DNA of 64,000 nucleotides from contig CAVPDC010000018.1 of NCBI GenBank assembly GCA_963702595.1, positions 62,001 through 126,000 on the forward strand. The letters are read 5' to 3'. This DNA is from JALORV01 sp963702595 (lineage in GTDB: Bacteria; Pseudomonadota; Gammaproteobacteria; Burkholderiales; Burkholderiaceae_F). The translations under genes and the position numbers were made by a program. Every line of letters starts with the position of its first letter. The stretch's first letter is position 1. Positions 9,406 through 17,730 of this stretch are shown piece by piece. The notes under the pieces were generated by a model. The model was not told where the DNA came from. It worked only from the letters and a program-made list of their open reading frames with translations, and made no database searches.

Positions 9406-9466
9406 GCACCCGGCCTTGGCGTGGGCCCTGCATGGCGCCGGGCCCGGCCGGCGATGAGCGGACAAC

Positions 9467-10015
9467 ATGAATGCGATTTCGGTCACGCGGCACTGGCTCG
9501 AGCATGCGGTCATAGGTCTGAACCTGTGTCCCTTTGCCAAGGCCGTGCAGGTCAAGCAGCAGATTCGGTGGGTCGAGAGCGCAGCTCGTGACGCGCAAGG
9601 GCTACTCGACGACCTGGTAAGTGAATTGCAGTTCCTGGCTGCGGCCGATCCCGAGGCGGTGGACACCACGCTGCTGATCCACCCACATGTGCTGACCGAC
9701 TTCCTCGACTACAACGACTTCCTCGAGATCGCCGACGCCGCCGTCGAGCAGCTGGGTCTCGACGGTGTCCTGCAGGTGGCGAGCTTCCACCCCGATTATC
9801 AGTTCGAAGGGACCTCCCCCGGTGACGTCGAAAATCTCAGCAATCGTTCACCCTACCCCATGCTGCATCTGCTGCGCGAAGACAGCATCGCCCGCGCCGT
9901 GGCGGCCTATCCCAATGCCGCAGCCATCTACGAACGCAACATCGAAACCCTGCGCCAGCTGGGTGCCCATGGATGGCGCCTGCTGATGGCGAACGCGAAC
10001 TCGACTGGCGACTGA
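9467..10015 (+). CDS. DUF1415 family protein
   Basis: A 182-residue protein of the DUF1415 family. It has the family's opening block with GLNLCPFA at about residues 17-24, the central DYNDFLEIAD segment, and the QVASFHPDYQFEGT and NRSPYPMLHLLRE blocks. The invariant Cys in LCPFA and the His/Asp pair in FHPDY could bind metal, but this is speculation. It is 61 bases downstream of the DUF1992 gene and converges with the reductase gene at 10089. Confidence 0.88.
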   Translation: MNAISVTRHWLEHAVIGLNLCPFAKAVQVKQQIRWVESAARDAQGLLDDLVSELQFLAAADPEAVDTTLLIHPHVLTDFLDYNDFLEIADAAVEQLGLDGVLQVASFHPDYQFEGTSPGDVENLSNRSPYPMLHLLREDSIARAVAAYPNAAAIYERNIETLRQLGAHGWRLLMANANSTGD

Positions 10016-10020
10016 CCTCT

Positions 10021-10036
10021 CCGCAGGCGCCTGCGG
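10021..10036. terminator. Perfect 16-bp palindrome between convergent genes
   Basis: CCGCAGGC followed directly by its reverse complement, six bases after the DUF1415 stop and 53 bases before the stop of the convergent reductase gene. It could fold as a hairpin on either strand. No U-tract follows on either side, so a classical Rho-independent terminator is not supported; position alone suggests 3'-end protection or termination. Confidence 0.35.
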
Positions 10037-10088
10037 ACCTCCGACAATGACTCGACCGCGGGGCGGCTTAGGCCCTGCCCGACTTCCT

Positions 10089-11084
10089 TCAGAAAAGCTT
10101 GACGAGCTGCTTTCCGAAGTTTGCGCCACGCAGCATGCCGAGGAAGGCCTGCGGTGCGTTTTCGATGCCGTGCGCGATCGACTCGCGGTACTTGATGCGG
10201 CCGGCGATGACTTGCGACCCCAGTTCCTTCAGGGCCGTGGGCCAGACGTCCATGTGTTCGCTGACGATGAATCCCTGCATCTTGAGCCGGCTTATCAGGA
10301 ACCAGGTCGGGTTCGTGATCGGGATCGGCTCGCCGTCATAGCCGGCGATCAGGCCGCACAGCGCAATGCGACCGAACGCATTCATGCGCGGCAGCACGGC
10401 GTTCATGATGTTGCCGCCGACATTCTCGAAGTACCCATCGACGCCCTGCGGCGCGGCGTCCTTCAGCGCGCGGTTCACATCCTGGGACTTGTAGTCGATG
10501 CACGCATCGAAACCGAGTTCGGCCACAACGTAGCTGCACTTCTCGGCGCCGCCCGCAATGCCCACGGCGCGGCAGCCGGAAATCTTGGCGAGCTGGCCCA
10601 CGACGCCGCCCACGGCACCGCTGGCCGAGGAAACGAGGATCGTCTCGCCCTCTTTCGGCGCAATGATCCGGTTGAGTCCGTACCACGCCGTCACGCCGGG
10701 CATGCCGACCGAACCCAGGTAGGCAGACAACGGAACGACCCGTGCATCAACCTTGTAGATGCCCGTCCCGTCGCTGACGGCGAATTCCTGCCACCCGAGG
10801 TGGGCCACGACCTTATCGCCCGCCCGGTACTGCGGGTTGCGCGACTCAACCACCGAGCCGGCCGTGCCGCCGATCATGACTTCGCCCAGCGGCTGTGAGG
10901 CCGCGTACGACTTGGACTCGTTCATGCGGCCCCGCATGTAGGGGTCGAGCGACAGCCACTCGTTCCGGACAAGGACCTGGCCTTCCTTCAGGACCGGCGT
11001 CTGAACTTCCTCGAGCCGGAAGTTCGACATCGACGCCGCCCCGCTCGGGCGGCTGGCGAGGACAATGCGGCGATAGCTGGGCAT
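10089..11084 (-). CDS. NADP-dependent medium-chain oxidoreductase (CurA / leukotriene B4 dehydrogenase type)
   Basis: A 331-residue zinc-independent member of the medium-chain dehydrogenase superfamily that reduces activated C=C or C=O bonds with NADPH. Seen: the family opening with LDPYMRGRM, the substrate-domain GWQEF segment, the nucleotide-binding SASGAVGGVVGQLAK, and the FENVGG and GLIAGYD blocks. It lacks zinc-ligand cysteines. It lies at the downstream end of a 13-kb same-strand block of CoA and beta-oxidation genes and may handle an unsaturated intermediate, which is inference from position. Confidence 0.92.
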   Translation of the reverse strand: MPSYRRIVLASRPSGAASMSNFRLEEVQTPVLKEGQVLVRNEWLSLDPYMRGRMNESKSYAASQPLGEVMIGGTAGSVVESRNPQYRAGDKVVAHLGWQEFAVSDGTGIYKVDARVVPLSAYLGSVGMPGVTAWYGLNRIIAPKEGETILVSSASGAVGGVVGQLAKISGCRAVGIAGGAEKCSYVVAELGFDACIDYKSQDVNRALKDAAPQGVDGYFENVGGNIMNAVLPRMNAFGRIALCGLIAGYDGEPIPITNPTWFLISRLKMQGFIVSEHMDVWPTALKELGSQVIAGRIKYRESIAHGIENAPQAFLGMLRGANFGKQLVKLF

Positions 11085-11103
11085 ACAGGTTCCTTGTTTC
11101 AGC

Positions 11104-11127
11104 GATGACTGCGATGACTGCGATGAC
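11104..11127. repeat. Short tandem repeat, 9-bp unit
   Basis: Two full copies of GATGACTGC plus a partial third (GATGAC), in the gap between the start of the NADP-dependent reductase and the stop of the SDR. The unit length is a multiple of three but it lies outside both coding regions. Possible slippage locus; no function is implied. Confidence 0.6.
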
Positions 11128-11129
11128 AG

Positions 11130-11909
11130 TTAATAGACCGAGACCCCGCCATCGACGGCGAGTACCTGCCCGGTGATGTGACGACCAGCCTCGGAGGCAA
11201 ATAGCAGCGCGGCGCCCTTGAGGTCCTCCTCGTCACCGATGCGCTTGAGCGGCGCGAACTTGGCCAACGCCTCGACACCGAACTGCGCCAGCACGCCCTT
11301 CGTCATCTTCGAAGGGAAGAAGCCCGGCGCCAGGGCGTTGACCGTGATGTTGTAGCGCCCCCACTCGCAGGCGAGCGCGCGCGTGAAATTCACAAGCGCA
11401 CCCTTGCTGGTGTTGTAGGCGATCGTATGCATCAGTTCCGGCGGATTGCCGAGCAGGCCCGCGATGGACGCGACGTTGACGATCCGGCCGTACTGGCGCG
11501 GGATCATGCTCGTCTTTCCAATCGCCCGGGTCAGCAGGAAGACGCCGCGGATGTTGAGGTTCATGACCTTGTCCCATGCCTCCACGGGATGATCTTCGGC
11601 GGGGGCGCCCCAGGTCGCGCCGGCGTTGTTGACGAGGATGTCGACATGGCCGAGTCGCTCGATGGCCTGCTCGGCCAGGCGTGCCACATCGGCGTCCAGC
11701 GCGCCGTCGGCGGCGATCCAGCCGGCGTCGATGCCCTGTGCGCCAAGCGCGGAGCAGGCCTGTTCGAGCTCATCGGCCTTGCGCGCCGACAGCAGGACAC
11801 GGGCACCCATTTCGCCCAGGCCCGCGGCGATCTGCAGTCCCAGCCCGCGCGAGCCACCGGTGATCAGTGCGGTGCGTCCGGTGAGGTCCAGTCGTTGCTT
11901 CAGGCTCAT
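11130..11909 (-). CDS. SDR family oxidoreductase (3-oxoacyl-reductase/gluconate-dehydrogenase-like)
   Basis: A 259-residue classical SDR: TGGSRGLG at residues 17-24, NNAGATWGAP, VNVASIAG with the catalytic Ser, and YNTSK. The C-terminal HITGQVLAVDGG block is the FabG-like ending. Arg22 of the glycine motif and the ARK segment after beta-2 favour NADP(H). The likely role within this block is reduction or oxidation of a 3-hydroxyacyl-type intermediate, inferred from neighbours. It lies four bases downstream of the Dabb gene (stop at 11914 to start at 11909). Confidence 0.92.
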   Translation of the reverse strand: MSLKQRLDLTGRTALITGGSRGLGLQIAAGLGEMGARVLLSARKADELEQACSALGAQGIDAGWIAADGALDADVARLAEQAIERLGHVDILVNNAGATWGAPAEDHPVEAWDKVMNLNIRGVFLLTRAIGKTSMIPRQYGRIVNVASIAGLLGNPPELMHTIAYNTSKGALVNFTRALACEWGRYNITVNALAPGFFPSKMTKGVLAQFGVEALAKFAPLKRIGDEEDLKGAALLFASEAGRHITGQVLAVDGGVSVY

Positions 11910-11913
11910 CGCG

Positions 11914-12213
11914 TCACACCTCGTAGTCCATGCACTGCCGCTCCTGCCGAACCGCGCTGATGAAAGGCCGGATCGCGAGATGCTGCGGGTGGTCCTGGTA
12001 GGCGTCGAGCGCGGCCTTGTCGCGGAAGACGGAGTACAGCACCACGTCGTAGGTTGCTTCGAGCCCCGGCTGCGGCAATGCGACCTCGAACTTGACCACG
12101 CCGGGCAGCATCGCGCAGGACTCGAGCAGCTCCTTCATGCGGCGCGCATTGGCGGCGCGGTCCGCACCTTCGGCGTGCTCCTTCAGCTTCCACATCACAA
12201 TGTGTCTCAGCAT
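11914..12213 (-). CDS. Dabb (stress-responsive alpha/beta-barrel) family protein
   Basis: A 99-residue protein from the ATG at 12213 (MLRHIVMWKLKE), which has the Dabb fold signature: HIVMWKL strand, LPGVVKFEV, DVVLYSVFRDKAALDAYQ and HP...HLAIRPF. Such proteins form dimeric ferredoxin-like barrels; some act in polyketide or catabolic cyclisation, many are of unknown role. The 50-codon upstream extension of this frame lies inside the acyl-CoA dehydrogenase gene and is not real. It sits seven bases after the dehydrogenase stop, within the same operon. Confidence 0.87.
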   Translation of the reverse strand: MLRHIVMWKLKEHAEGADRAANARRMKELLESCAMLPGVVKFEVALPQPGLEATYDVVLYSVFRDKAALDAYQDHPQHLAIRPFISAVRQERQCMDYEV

Positions 12214-12220
12214 CGCTTCC

Positions 12221-14086
12221 TCAGAACCAGCCGTCCTGCATATCGAGCGTCGTCGCGTCGAGCGATTCGACGAGTTCCAGCATGGCATCGACCTTCGGCA
12301 GCTCGTACAGGTAGAAATAGCGGCAGGCCTGCCACTTGCCATGGTAGAAGCCGCTGCCGTCATGGCTGTAGTGCTTCGAAGCCGCGAGCGACTGCTCGAG
12401 CCATATCCACGCCATCACCACGTGACCAAAGGCCTCGAGGTACGGTGTGGCGTTGGCGAGCGTCCGCGCAGGGTCGCCGGCCGCCCAGGCCCGCTGCGTG
12501 ACGGTCGCGACGCGGCGCACCCGGTCGGTCAGCATGGCCGCCCAGCGCTGTGTGTCGGGATGCCGCGCATGGATCGCGCGGCCGATCGTGTCTTCGATGC
12601 GGGTGCCCAGCTGCTTGAATGCCGCACCGTCCTGCATGACGACCTTGCGTCCCAGCAAGTCCAGTGCCTGGATGCCGTGGGTGCCCTCGTGGATCGCATT
12701 CAACCGGTTGTCGCGATAGAACTGCTCGACCATGTAGTCTCGCGTGTAGCCGTAACCGCCGTGCACCTGGATCGCTAGCGCATTGCCTTCCAGGCACCAC
12801 TGCGATGGCCAGCTCTTGGCGATCGGCGTCAGGATCTCCAGCAGCAGCGTGGCCGCTTCGCGCTCAGCGGCAGACTCGGCCGTCCTTTCCTCGTCGAGCA
12901 GGCGCGCGCAGTAGAGGTTCAGCGCCAGCGCACCTTCCGCATAGGCTTTCTGCGCCAGCAGCATGCGCTTCACATCCGCATGCCGGATGATCGGCACCTG
13001 GGGTTGCGCCGGGTCCTTGCCTGCCGGCCCGATCGGCCGACCCTGCGGGCGCCCGCGGGCATACTCCAGCGCGTGCAGGTAACCGGTGTAGCCGAGCATC
13101 GCGGCGCCCAGGCCTACGCTGACACGCGCTTCGTTCATCATGTGGAACATCGCGGCGAGGCCGCGGCCGGGCTCGCCGACGAGATAGCCGACGGCGCCGG
13201 CCCGGCCTTCGGGCCGGAACTTGCCTTCGCCGAAGTTGAGCAGGCAGTTCGTCGTGCCGCGGTAGCCCATCTTGTGATTGAGTCCCGCGAGCGCAACGTC
13301 GTTTCGTTCGCCCAGCGTAACGCGCGACTGCGGGCCGGCGCCCTCGACCGCCACCAGGCGCTTCGGCACTGCGAAAAGCGATATTCCCTGCGTACCCGGG
13401 ACGAGCTTGCCGTCGGCGCCAGGAACCTTCGCCAGCACCAGGTGCAAGATGTTCTCAGACAGTTCATGTTCTCCGGCAGAGATCCACATCTTGTTGCCGC
13501 TGAGCCGGTACTGCGCACCCAGCAGCGAGTCGCGTTCGAATTCAGCGCGAGTCGTGATGTCGGACAAGGATGAACCTGCCTGAGGCTCCGACAGGCACAT
13601 GGTCCCGAAGCAGCGCCCGGCAAGCGCTGGCCGGACGAAGGCGTCGACCTGCGCCGGCGACCCGTGTGCCAGCAGCAGGTTGGCGTTACCGATGGTCAGC
13701 AGCGCATAACCGCTGGTTGCGACGTTTGCGCCCTTGAAGTAAGCGAAGGCCGCCTTTGCGACCGTCAGCGGAAGTTGCATGCCGCCAAAAGCCTCATCGT
13801 GTTCCGCCGCCATCAGGCCTGCGGCGACGAAGGCGTCGAGCGCATGCCGAATCTCGGGGATCAGCGTGACCCGCTCGCCGTCGAACAGCGGTTCGTTGAG
13901 GTCGCTCTTGCGTGCATGTGGCGCGAAAAGATCGGTGGCGATGCGCTCAGCGGTGTCGAGCGCGGCATCGAACGTCTCGCGCGAATGCTCGGCATAGCGG
14001 GCGCGTCGCGTCAGGGCCTCGACGTCGAGCCACTCGTAGAGCAGGAACGCGAGGTCGCGTCGGCTGAGGATCTTCTCCATCGTCAT
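12221..14086 (-). CDS. Acyl-CoA dehydrogenase, long form (DmdC/FadE-like with extra C-terminal domain)
   Basis: A 621-residue FAD-dependent acyl-CoA dehydrogenase that introduces the alpha,beta double bond in an acyl-CoA. Seen: the N-terminal helical domain, the FAD-loop CLSEPQAGSS, the middle beta-domain with KMWISAGEHE, and the C-terminal helical domain with HGGYGYTRDY and IHEGTHGIQALDLLGRK, followed by the extra about 120-residue domain of the 3-methylmercaptopropionyl-CoA dehydrogenase (DmdC) group. The ATG shares its A with the stop of the upstream fadB-like gene (TAATG). Chain length or aromatic preference cannot be read from the sequence. Confidence 0.93.
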   Translation of the reverse strand: MTMEKILSRRDLAFLLYEWLDVEALTRRARYAEHSRETFDAALDTAERIATDLFAPHARKSDLNEPLFDGERVTLIPEIRHALDAFVAAGLMAAEHDEAFGGMQLPLTVAKAAFAYFKGANVATSGYALLTIGNANLLLAHGSPAQVDAFVRPALAGRCFGTMCLSEPQAGSSLSDITTRAEFERDSLLGAQYRLSGNKMWISAGEHELSENILHLVLAKVPGADGKLVPGTQGISLFAVPKRLVAVEGAGPQSRVTLGERNDVALAGLNHKMGYRGTTNCLLNFGEGKFRPEGRAGAVGYLVGEPGRGLAAMFHMMNEARVSVGLGAAMLGYTGYLHALEYARGRPQGRPIGPAGKDPAQPQVPIIRHADVKRMLLAQKAYAEGALALNLYCARLLDEERTAESAAEREAATLLLEILTPIAKSWPSQWCLEGNALAIQVHGGYGYTRDYMVEQFYRDNRLNAIHEGTHGIQALDLLGRKVVMQDGAAFKQLGTRIEDTIGRAIHARHPDTQRWAAMLTDRVRRVATVTQRAWAAGDPARTLANATPYLEAFGHVVMAWIWLEQSLAASKHYSHDGSGFYHGKWQACRYFYLYELPKVDAMLELVESLDATTLDMQDGWF

Positions 14087-16179
14087 TACTTCGGCCAGCG
14101 GCCGGCGGCGGCCGCCGTGACCAGCAGCGGGGCCGGCTCCCAGAAGGTGGGATCGGCGTGCGGGTTACCCGCGAAACGCTTCATCGTGTCTACCACCTTC
14201 GGCAGCCCCGTCTGCTGCACATGGAACATCGGCCCGCCGGTCGCGACCGGGAACCCGTAGCCCGTCAGGTAGACGACATCGATGTCGCTCGCCCGCAGCG
14301 CAATGCCTTCCGCGAGGATGCGCGCACCTTCGTTGACTAGCGCGTAGACGCAGCGCTGCACGATCTCCTCGTCAGCGATGCGGCGCGGCCGCAGGCCGAT
14401 CTCCGCACGGTAGGCCTCGATCAGCGCGTCGATTTCCGGATCCGGCAGTGGCGTACGGCTCCCGGCCTCGTATCGATACCAGCCCTTGCCGCTCTTCTGG
14501 CCGAGCCGGCCGAGTTCGACGACGCGATCAGCAAGCCGGCTGTAGGTGATGTGTGGTTTTTCGACATAGCGCCGCTGGCGGATCGCGTAGCCAATGTCCA
14601 TGCCCGCCATGTCGTACATCGTGAACGGCCCCATCGCCATGCCGAACTTCGACAGTGCGGCGTCGATCTGCTGTGGCGAAGCCCCTTCGTCGACCAGGAA
14701 CAGCGACTGTCGCACGTACTGCTCCAGCATGCGGTTGCCGATGAAACCGTCGCAGACGCCGGAGACGACGCCGACTTTTTTCAAGCGCTTGGCGAGCTGC
14801 ATCACCGTTGCCAGCACGTCTTTCGCCGTCTTACGGCCGCGCACGACTTCCAGCAGGCGCATGACGTTGGCCGGGCTGAAGAAGTGCGTGCCGATGACAT
14901 CCTGGGGACGCGACGTCGCTGCCGCGATCTGGTCGACGTCGAGCGTGGAGGTGTTGGTTGCCAGTATGGCGCCGCGCTTCATCACCGAATCGAGCCGGGC
15001 AAAGATGTCCTGCTTGACGACCATGTCCTCGTAGACGGCCTCGATCACGATGTCGGCGGACCCGACGGCGTTGAAATCCAGCGTTGGCTTGAGCAGCGCG
15101 ACACGCTGCTCGACCTGTTCGGCCGTCAGGCGGCCTTTCTTCGCGGTCGCTTCCCAGTTGCGGCGGCACATCGCGACGCCGCGGTCGAGCGCCGCGCGGT
15201 CCTTCTCGAACACCGTGACGGGAATCCCGGCGTTGGCGAAGCTCATCGCGATGCCGCCGCCCATCGTGCCAAAGCCGAGCACGGCCGCGGCGCGGATCGG
15301 GCGCGTGGCCGTATCGTCGGGCACATCTGGAATCTTGGCGGCGGTCCGCTCGGCGAAAAAGGCATGCCGCAGCGCCTGCGACTCCTTTGACTGCACGAGC
15401 TCGAGGAAAGAGCCGCGCTCCTTCGCCAGGCCCTCGTCAAAAGGCTGCGTGACGGCGGCTTCGACGGCGTCGAGGCACTTCAGCGGCGCAGGCAGCCCGC
15501 GGGCCTGCCTTGTCACGTCGCTGCGCGCAGCAGCAAAGAATGCAGCCGGGGCCACACCGGCCGGAAGCGCGGCGGACCGGTCGCGCAGCTTCGGATGTCG
15601 CCCTCGTTTCACGACCTCGGCGACAAACTGCAGCACGCCCTCGAACGAACTGCGATCAACGATACGCTCGACCAAGCCGTGCTTGTGCGCCTCAGCCGCG
15701 GGTATCGGATCGCCGCTGACGATCATCCGCAGGCCAAGGTCGGCGCCGACCGCGCGCGGCAGCCGCTGCGTCCCCCCGGCTCCCGGCAAGAGCCCGATCT
15801 TGACCTCGGGCAGGCCCAGCGCAGCATCTGGCGTTGCAACCCGGTAGTTGCATCCGAGCGAGAGCTCGAGCCCGCCTCCCATGCACACTCCATTGATCGC
15901 AGCGATGACCGGCTTCGGCGAACGCTCCACCGCATCGATCAGCTGCAGCAGGTTCGGCTCCGCGAGCGCGGCCGGCGTGTTGAACTCGCGGATGTCCGCC
16001 CCGCCAGAAAACACGCGGTCGGTACCGGTAATGACGATAGCCTTGACCGCTGCATCGTCGAGTGCGCGCTCGAGTCCGTCCAGCAGTGCCTTGCGCGTGA
16101 CGTGGCCGAGCCCGTTGACTGGCGGATTGTCGATCTGCAGCACGGCAACCTGGCCGCGGCGCTCGTAATGCGTAGTCAT
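14086..16179 (-). CDS. Enoyl-CoA hydratase / 3-hydroxyacyl-CoA dehydrogenase (FadB/FadJ-like)
   Basis: A 697-residue bifunctional beta-oxidation enzyme. The crotonase half is N-terminal (FSGGADIREF, then CMGGGLELSLGCNYR and GLPEVKIGLLPGAGGTQ with the two catalytic acids). The dehydrogenase half starts near residue 300 with the NAD motif GFGTMGGGIAMSFANAG, followed by GTHFFSPANVM with the catalytic His, and SGVCDGFIGNRM. The ATG at 16179 gives the natural start MTTHYERRG; the longer frame extends into livF. Overlaps the dehydrogenase gene by one base. Slightly shorter than E. coli FadB (729), closer to FadJ. Confidence 0.93.
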   Translation of the reverse strand: MTTHYERRGQVAVLQIDNPPVNGLGHVTRKALLDGLERALDDAAVKAIVITGTDRVFSGGADIREFNTPAALAEPNLLQLIDAVERSPKPVIAAINGVCMGGGLELSLGCNYRVATPDAALGLPEVKIGLLPGAGGTQRLPRAVGADLGLRMIVSGDPIPAAEAHKHGLVERIVDRSSFEGVLQFVAEVVKRGRHPKLRDRSAALPAGVAPAAFFAAARSDVTRQARGLPAPLKCLDAVEAAVTQPFDEGLAKERGSFLELVQSKESQALRHAFFAERTAAKIPDVPDDTATRPIRAAAVLGFGTMGGGIAMSFANAGIPVTVFEKDRAALDRGVAMCRRNWEATAKKGRLTAEQVEQRVALLKPTLDFNAVGSADIVIEAVYEDMVVKQDIFARLDSVMKRGAILATNTSTLDVDQIAAATSRPQDVIGTHFFSPANVMRLLEVVRGRKTAKDVLATVMQLAKRLKKVGVVSGVCDGFIGNRMLEQYVRQSLFLVDEGASPQQIDAALSKFGMAMGPFTMYDMAGMDIGYAIRQRRYVEKPHITYSRLADRVVELGRLGQKSGKGWYRYEAGSRTPLPDPEIDALIEAYRAEIGLRPRRIADEEIVQRCVYALVNEGARILAEGIALRASDIDVVYLTGYGFPVATGGPMFHVQQTGLPKVVDTMKRFAGNPHADPTFWEPAPLLVTAAAAGRWPK

Positions 16180-16210
16180 CAAGAAGACTCCGTTGGATTG
16201 AAATCGTGGC

Positions 16211-16978
16211 TCAGACCTCGAGCCACTCCTGGCGAACAAGTTTGTTGGTCCGAAGTCCGTCGGGGGTGCCCTCGAACACCATGTGCCCGTGGCCCATGAC
16301 ATAGACGCGCTGCGAGATCTGCATGGCGATCGTCAGCTTCTGTTCGATAAGGAGGATGGACAGGCCGCGGTCACGCAATTCAAGCAGGAACCGGCCCACC
16401 AGTTCGACGACCATCGGCGCCAGGCCTTCGGTCGGTTCATCGATGATGACGAGTTCCGGTTCGCCCATCATGGTACGCGCGAGCGTCAGCATCTGCTGCT
16501 CACCGCCCGACAGCACGCCCGCTGGAGTGCGTGCTCGTTCCTGCAGGCGCGGAAACAGACGCCAGACGTCGGCATAGCTCCAACTGCCCCGACGGCCGCG
16601 CTGGATGCCGAGCTGCAGATTTTCCTCCACCGTGAGCGTCGGGAAGATGTCCCGGCTCTCCGGCACGTAGCCGACGCCTAGTTGAGCAATCTCGAAGGCC
16701 TGCCGCCCCATCAGTTCGTGCGACTTGAACCGGACCGACCCCGTGGCATTGACCAGCCCCATGATCGCCTTGGCCGTTGTCGAGCGGCCGACGCCGTTGC
16801 GACCCAGCAGGCTCACGATCTCGCCACGTCCGACGGTGAGATCGACCCCGTGCAGGACATGGCTCTTGCCGTACCAGGCCTGCAGATTCTCGACGCGCAG
16901 CAGGGGCTCGCCAGCGGAATCCTCCAAGCTCGGCGCTGACGTGGACGTTTGCCTAGAATGGCTCTGCCCCGCGCTCAC
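16211..16978 (-). CDS. livF: Branched-chain-type ABC importer, ATPase LivF
   Basis: A 255-residue LivF-type ATPase. Seen: the aromatic A-loop in LQAWYGKSHVL, the Walker A region LLGRNGVGRSTT (residues 57-68), the Q-loop region, signature LSGGEQQM, Walker B LVIIDEPTEGL, and the H-loop position, which here is a Gln (LLIEQKL) as in LivF proteins. Oddity: Arg65 (codon CGC at 16786-16784) replaces the Walker A lysine. The rest of the motif set is intact, and I recall Arg-type LivF proteins in other betaproteobacteria, so it may be a subfamily trait. A four-base overlap with livG suggests tight coupling. Confidence 0.93.
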   Translation of the reverse strand: MSAGQSHSRQTSTSAPSLEDSAGEPLLRVENLQAWYGKSHVLHGVDLTVGRGEIVSLLGRNGVGRSTTAKAIMGLVNATGSVRFKSHELMGRQAFEIAQLGVGYVPESRDIFPTLTVEENLQLGIQRGRRGSWSYADVWRLFPRLQERARTPAGVLSGGEQQMLTLARTMMGEPELVIIDEPTEGLAPMVVELVGRFLLELRDRGLSILLIEQKLTIAMQISQRVYVMGHGHMVFEGTPDGLRTNKLVRQEWLEV

Positions 16979-17730
16979 GCGCCCTCCGCTTCCTGGCCGA
17001 GATACGCCTCGCGCACCGCGGCATTGGCACGGATCTCGGCGGGCGTGCCCGACGCGATGATCTGACCGTAGACCATCACCGAGATGCGGTCGGCCAGTCC
17101 AAAGACGACACCCATGTCATGTTCGACCATGACCAGCGTCCGGCCCTGCGTGACCTCGCGGATCAGGTCGACCGCATGCCGACTCTCGGCCCGGCTCATG
17201 CCCGCCGTGGGCTCGTCGAGCAGGATCACACTGGCGCCGCCGGCGATGGTGATGCCGATCTCGAGCGCACGCTGCTCGGCGTAAGTGAGTGATCCTGCAA
17301 GCGCATCGCGCCGCCGCCGCAGTCCAACTTGCTGCAGCACATCTTCGGCGCGTGCCTCCGCGTCGGACAGGCGGTTGAGGTTTTTCCAGAAGGCATAGCG
17401 GTGGCCGAGCGACCACAACACGGCGCAGCGCAGATTCTCGAAGACCGACAGCCGGTGAAAGATGTTTGTGATCTGAAAGCTGCGCGCCAGCCCCCGGCGA
17501 CTGATCTCATACGGCCGGCGGTTCGTGATCGGAGTGCCGTGCAGCCGGATGTCGCCCGCCGACACGCCGAAGCGGCCGCTGATGAGATTGAACAACGTTG
17601 ACTTGCCGGCACCGTTAGGGCCGATGATCGCGTGCCGCTCGCCGGCGGTGATTGCAAGATCCACGCCGCGGATGATTTCAGACTCGCCGAACTTCTTGCG
17701 GACACCGGCCAGTTCGAGAGCGGCGCTCAT
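16975..17730 (-). CDS. livG: Branched-chain-type ABC importer, ATPase LivG
   Basis: A 251-residue LivG-type ATPase. Walker A GPNGAGKST is canonical (residues 37-45); the signature region is LTYAEQRALEIG, the LivG variant lacking LSGGQ; Walker B is VILLDEPTAGM; the switch His is in MVEHDMGVVF. The ATG at 17730 overlaps the livM stop by four bases. The open frame extends far upstream inside livM, which is a shadow. Pairs with LivF, whose Walker A lacks lysine, so this subunit may be the catalytically stronger half of the dimer (inference). Confidence 0.95.
   Translation of the reverse strand: MSAALELAGVRKKFGESEIIRGVDLAITAGERHAIIGPNGAGKSTLFNLISGRFGVSAGDIRLHGTPITNRRPYEISRRGLARSFQITNIFHRLSVFENLRCAVLWSLGHRYAFWKNLNRLSDAEARAEDVLQQVGLRRRRDALAGSLTYAEQRALEIGITIAGGASVILLDEPTAGMSRAESRHAVDLIREVTQGRTLVMVEHDMGVVFGLADRISVMVYGQIIASGTPAEIRANAAVREAYLGQEAEGA

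Noticed and set aside
14551..15390. 279-codon plus-strand frame inside the FadB-like gene
   Set aside because: Antisense shadow rich in Asp, Arg and His without a domain pattern.
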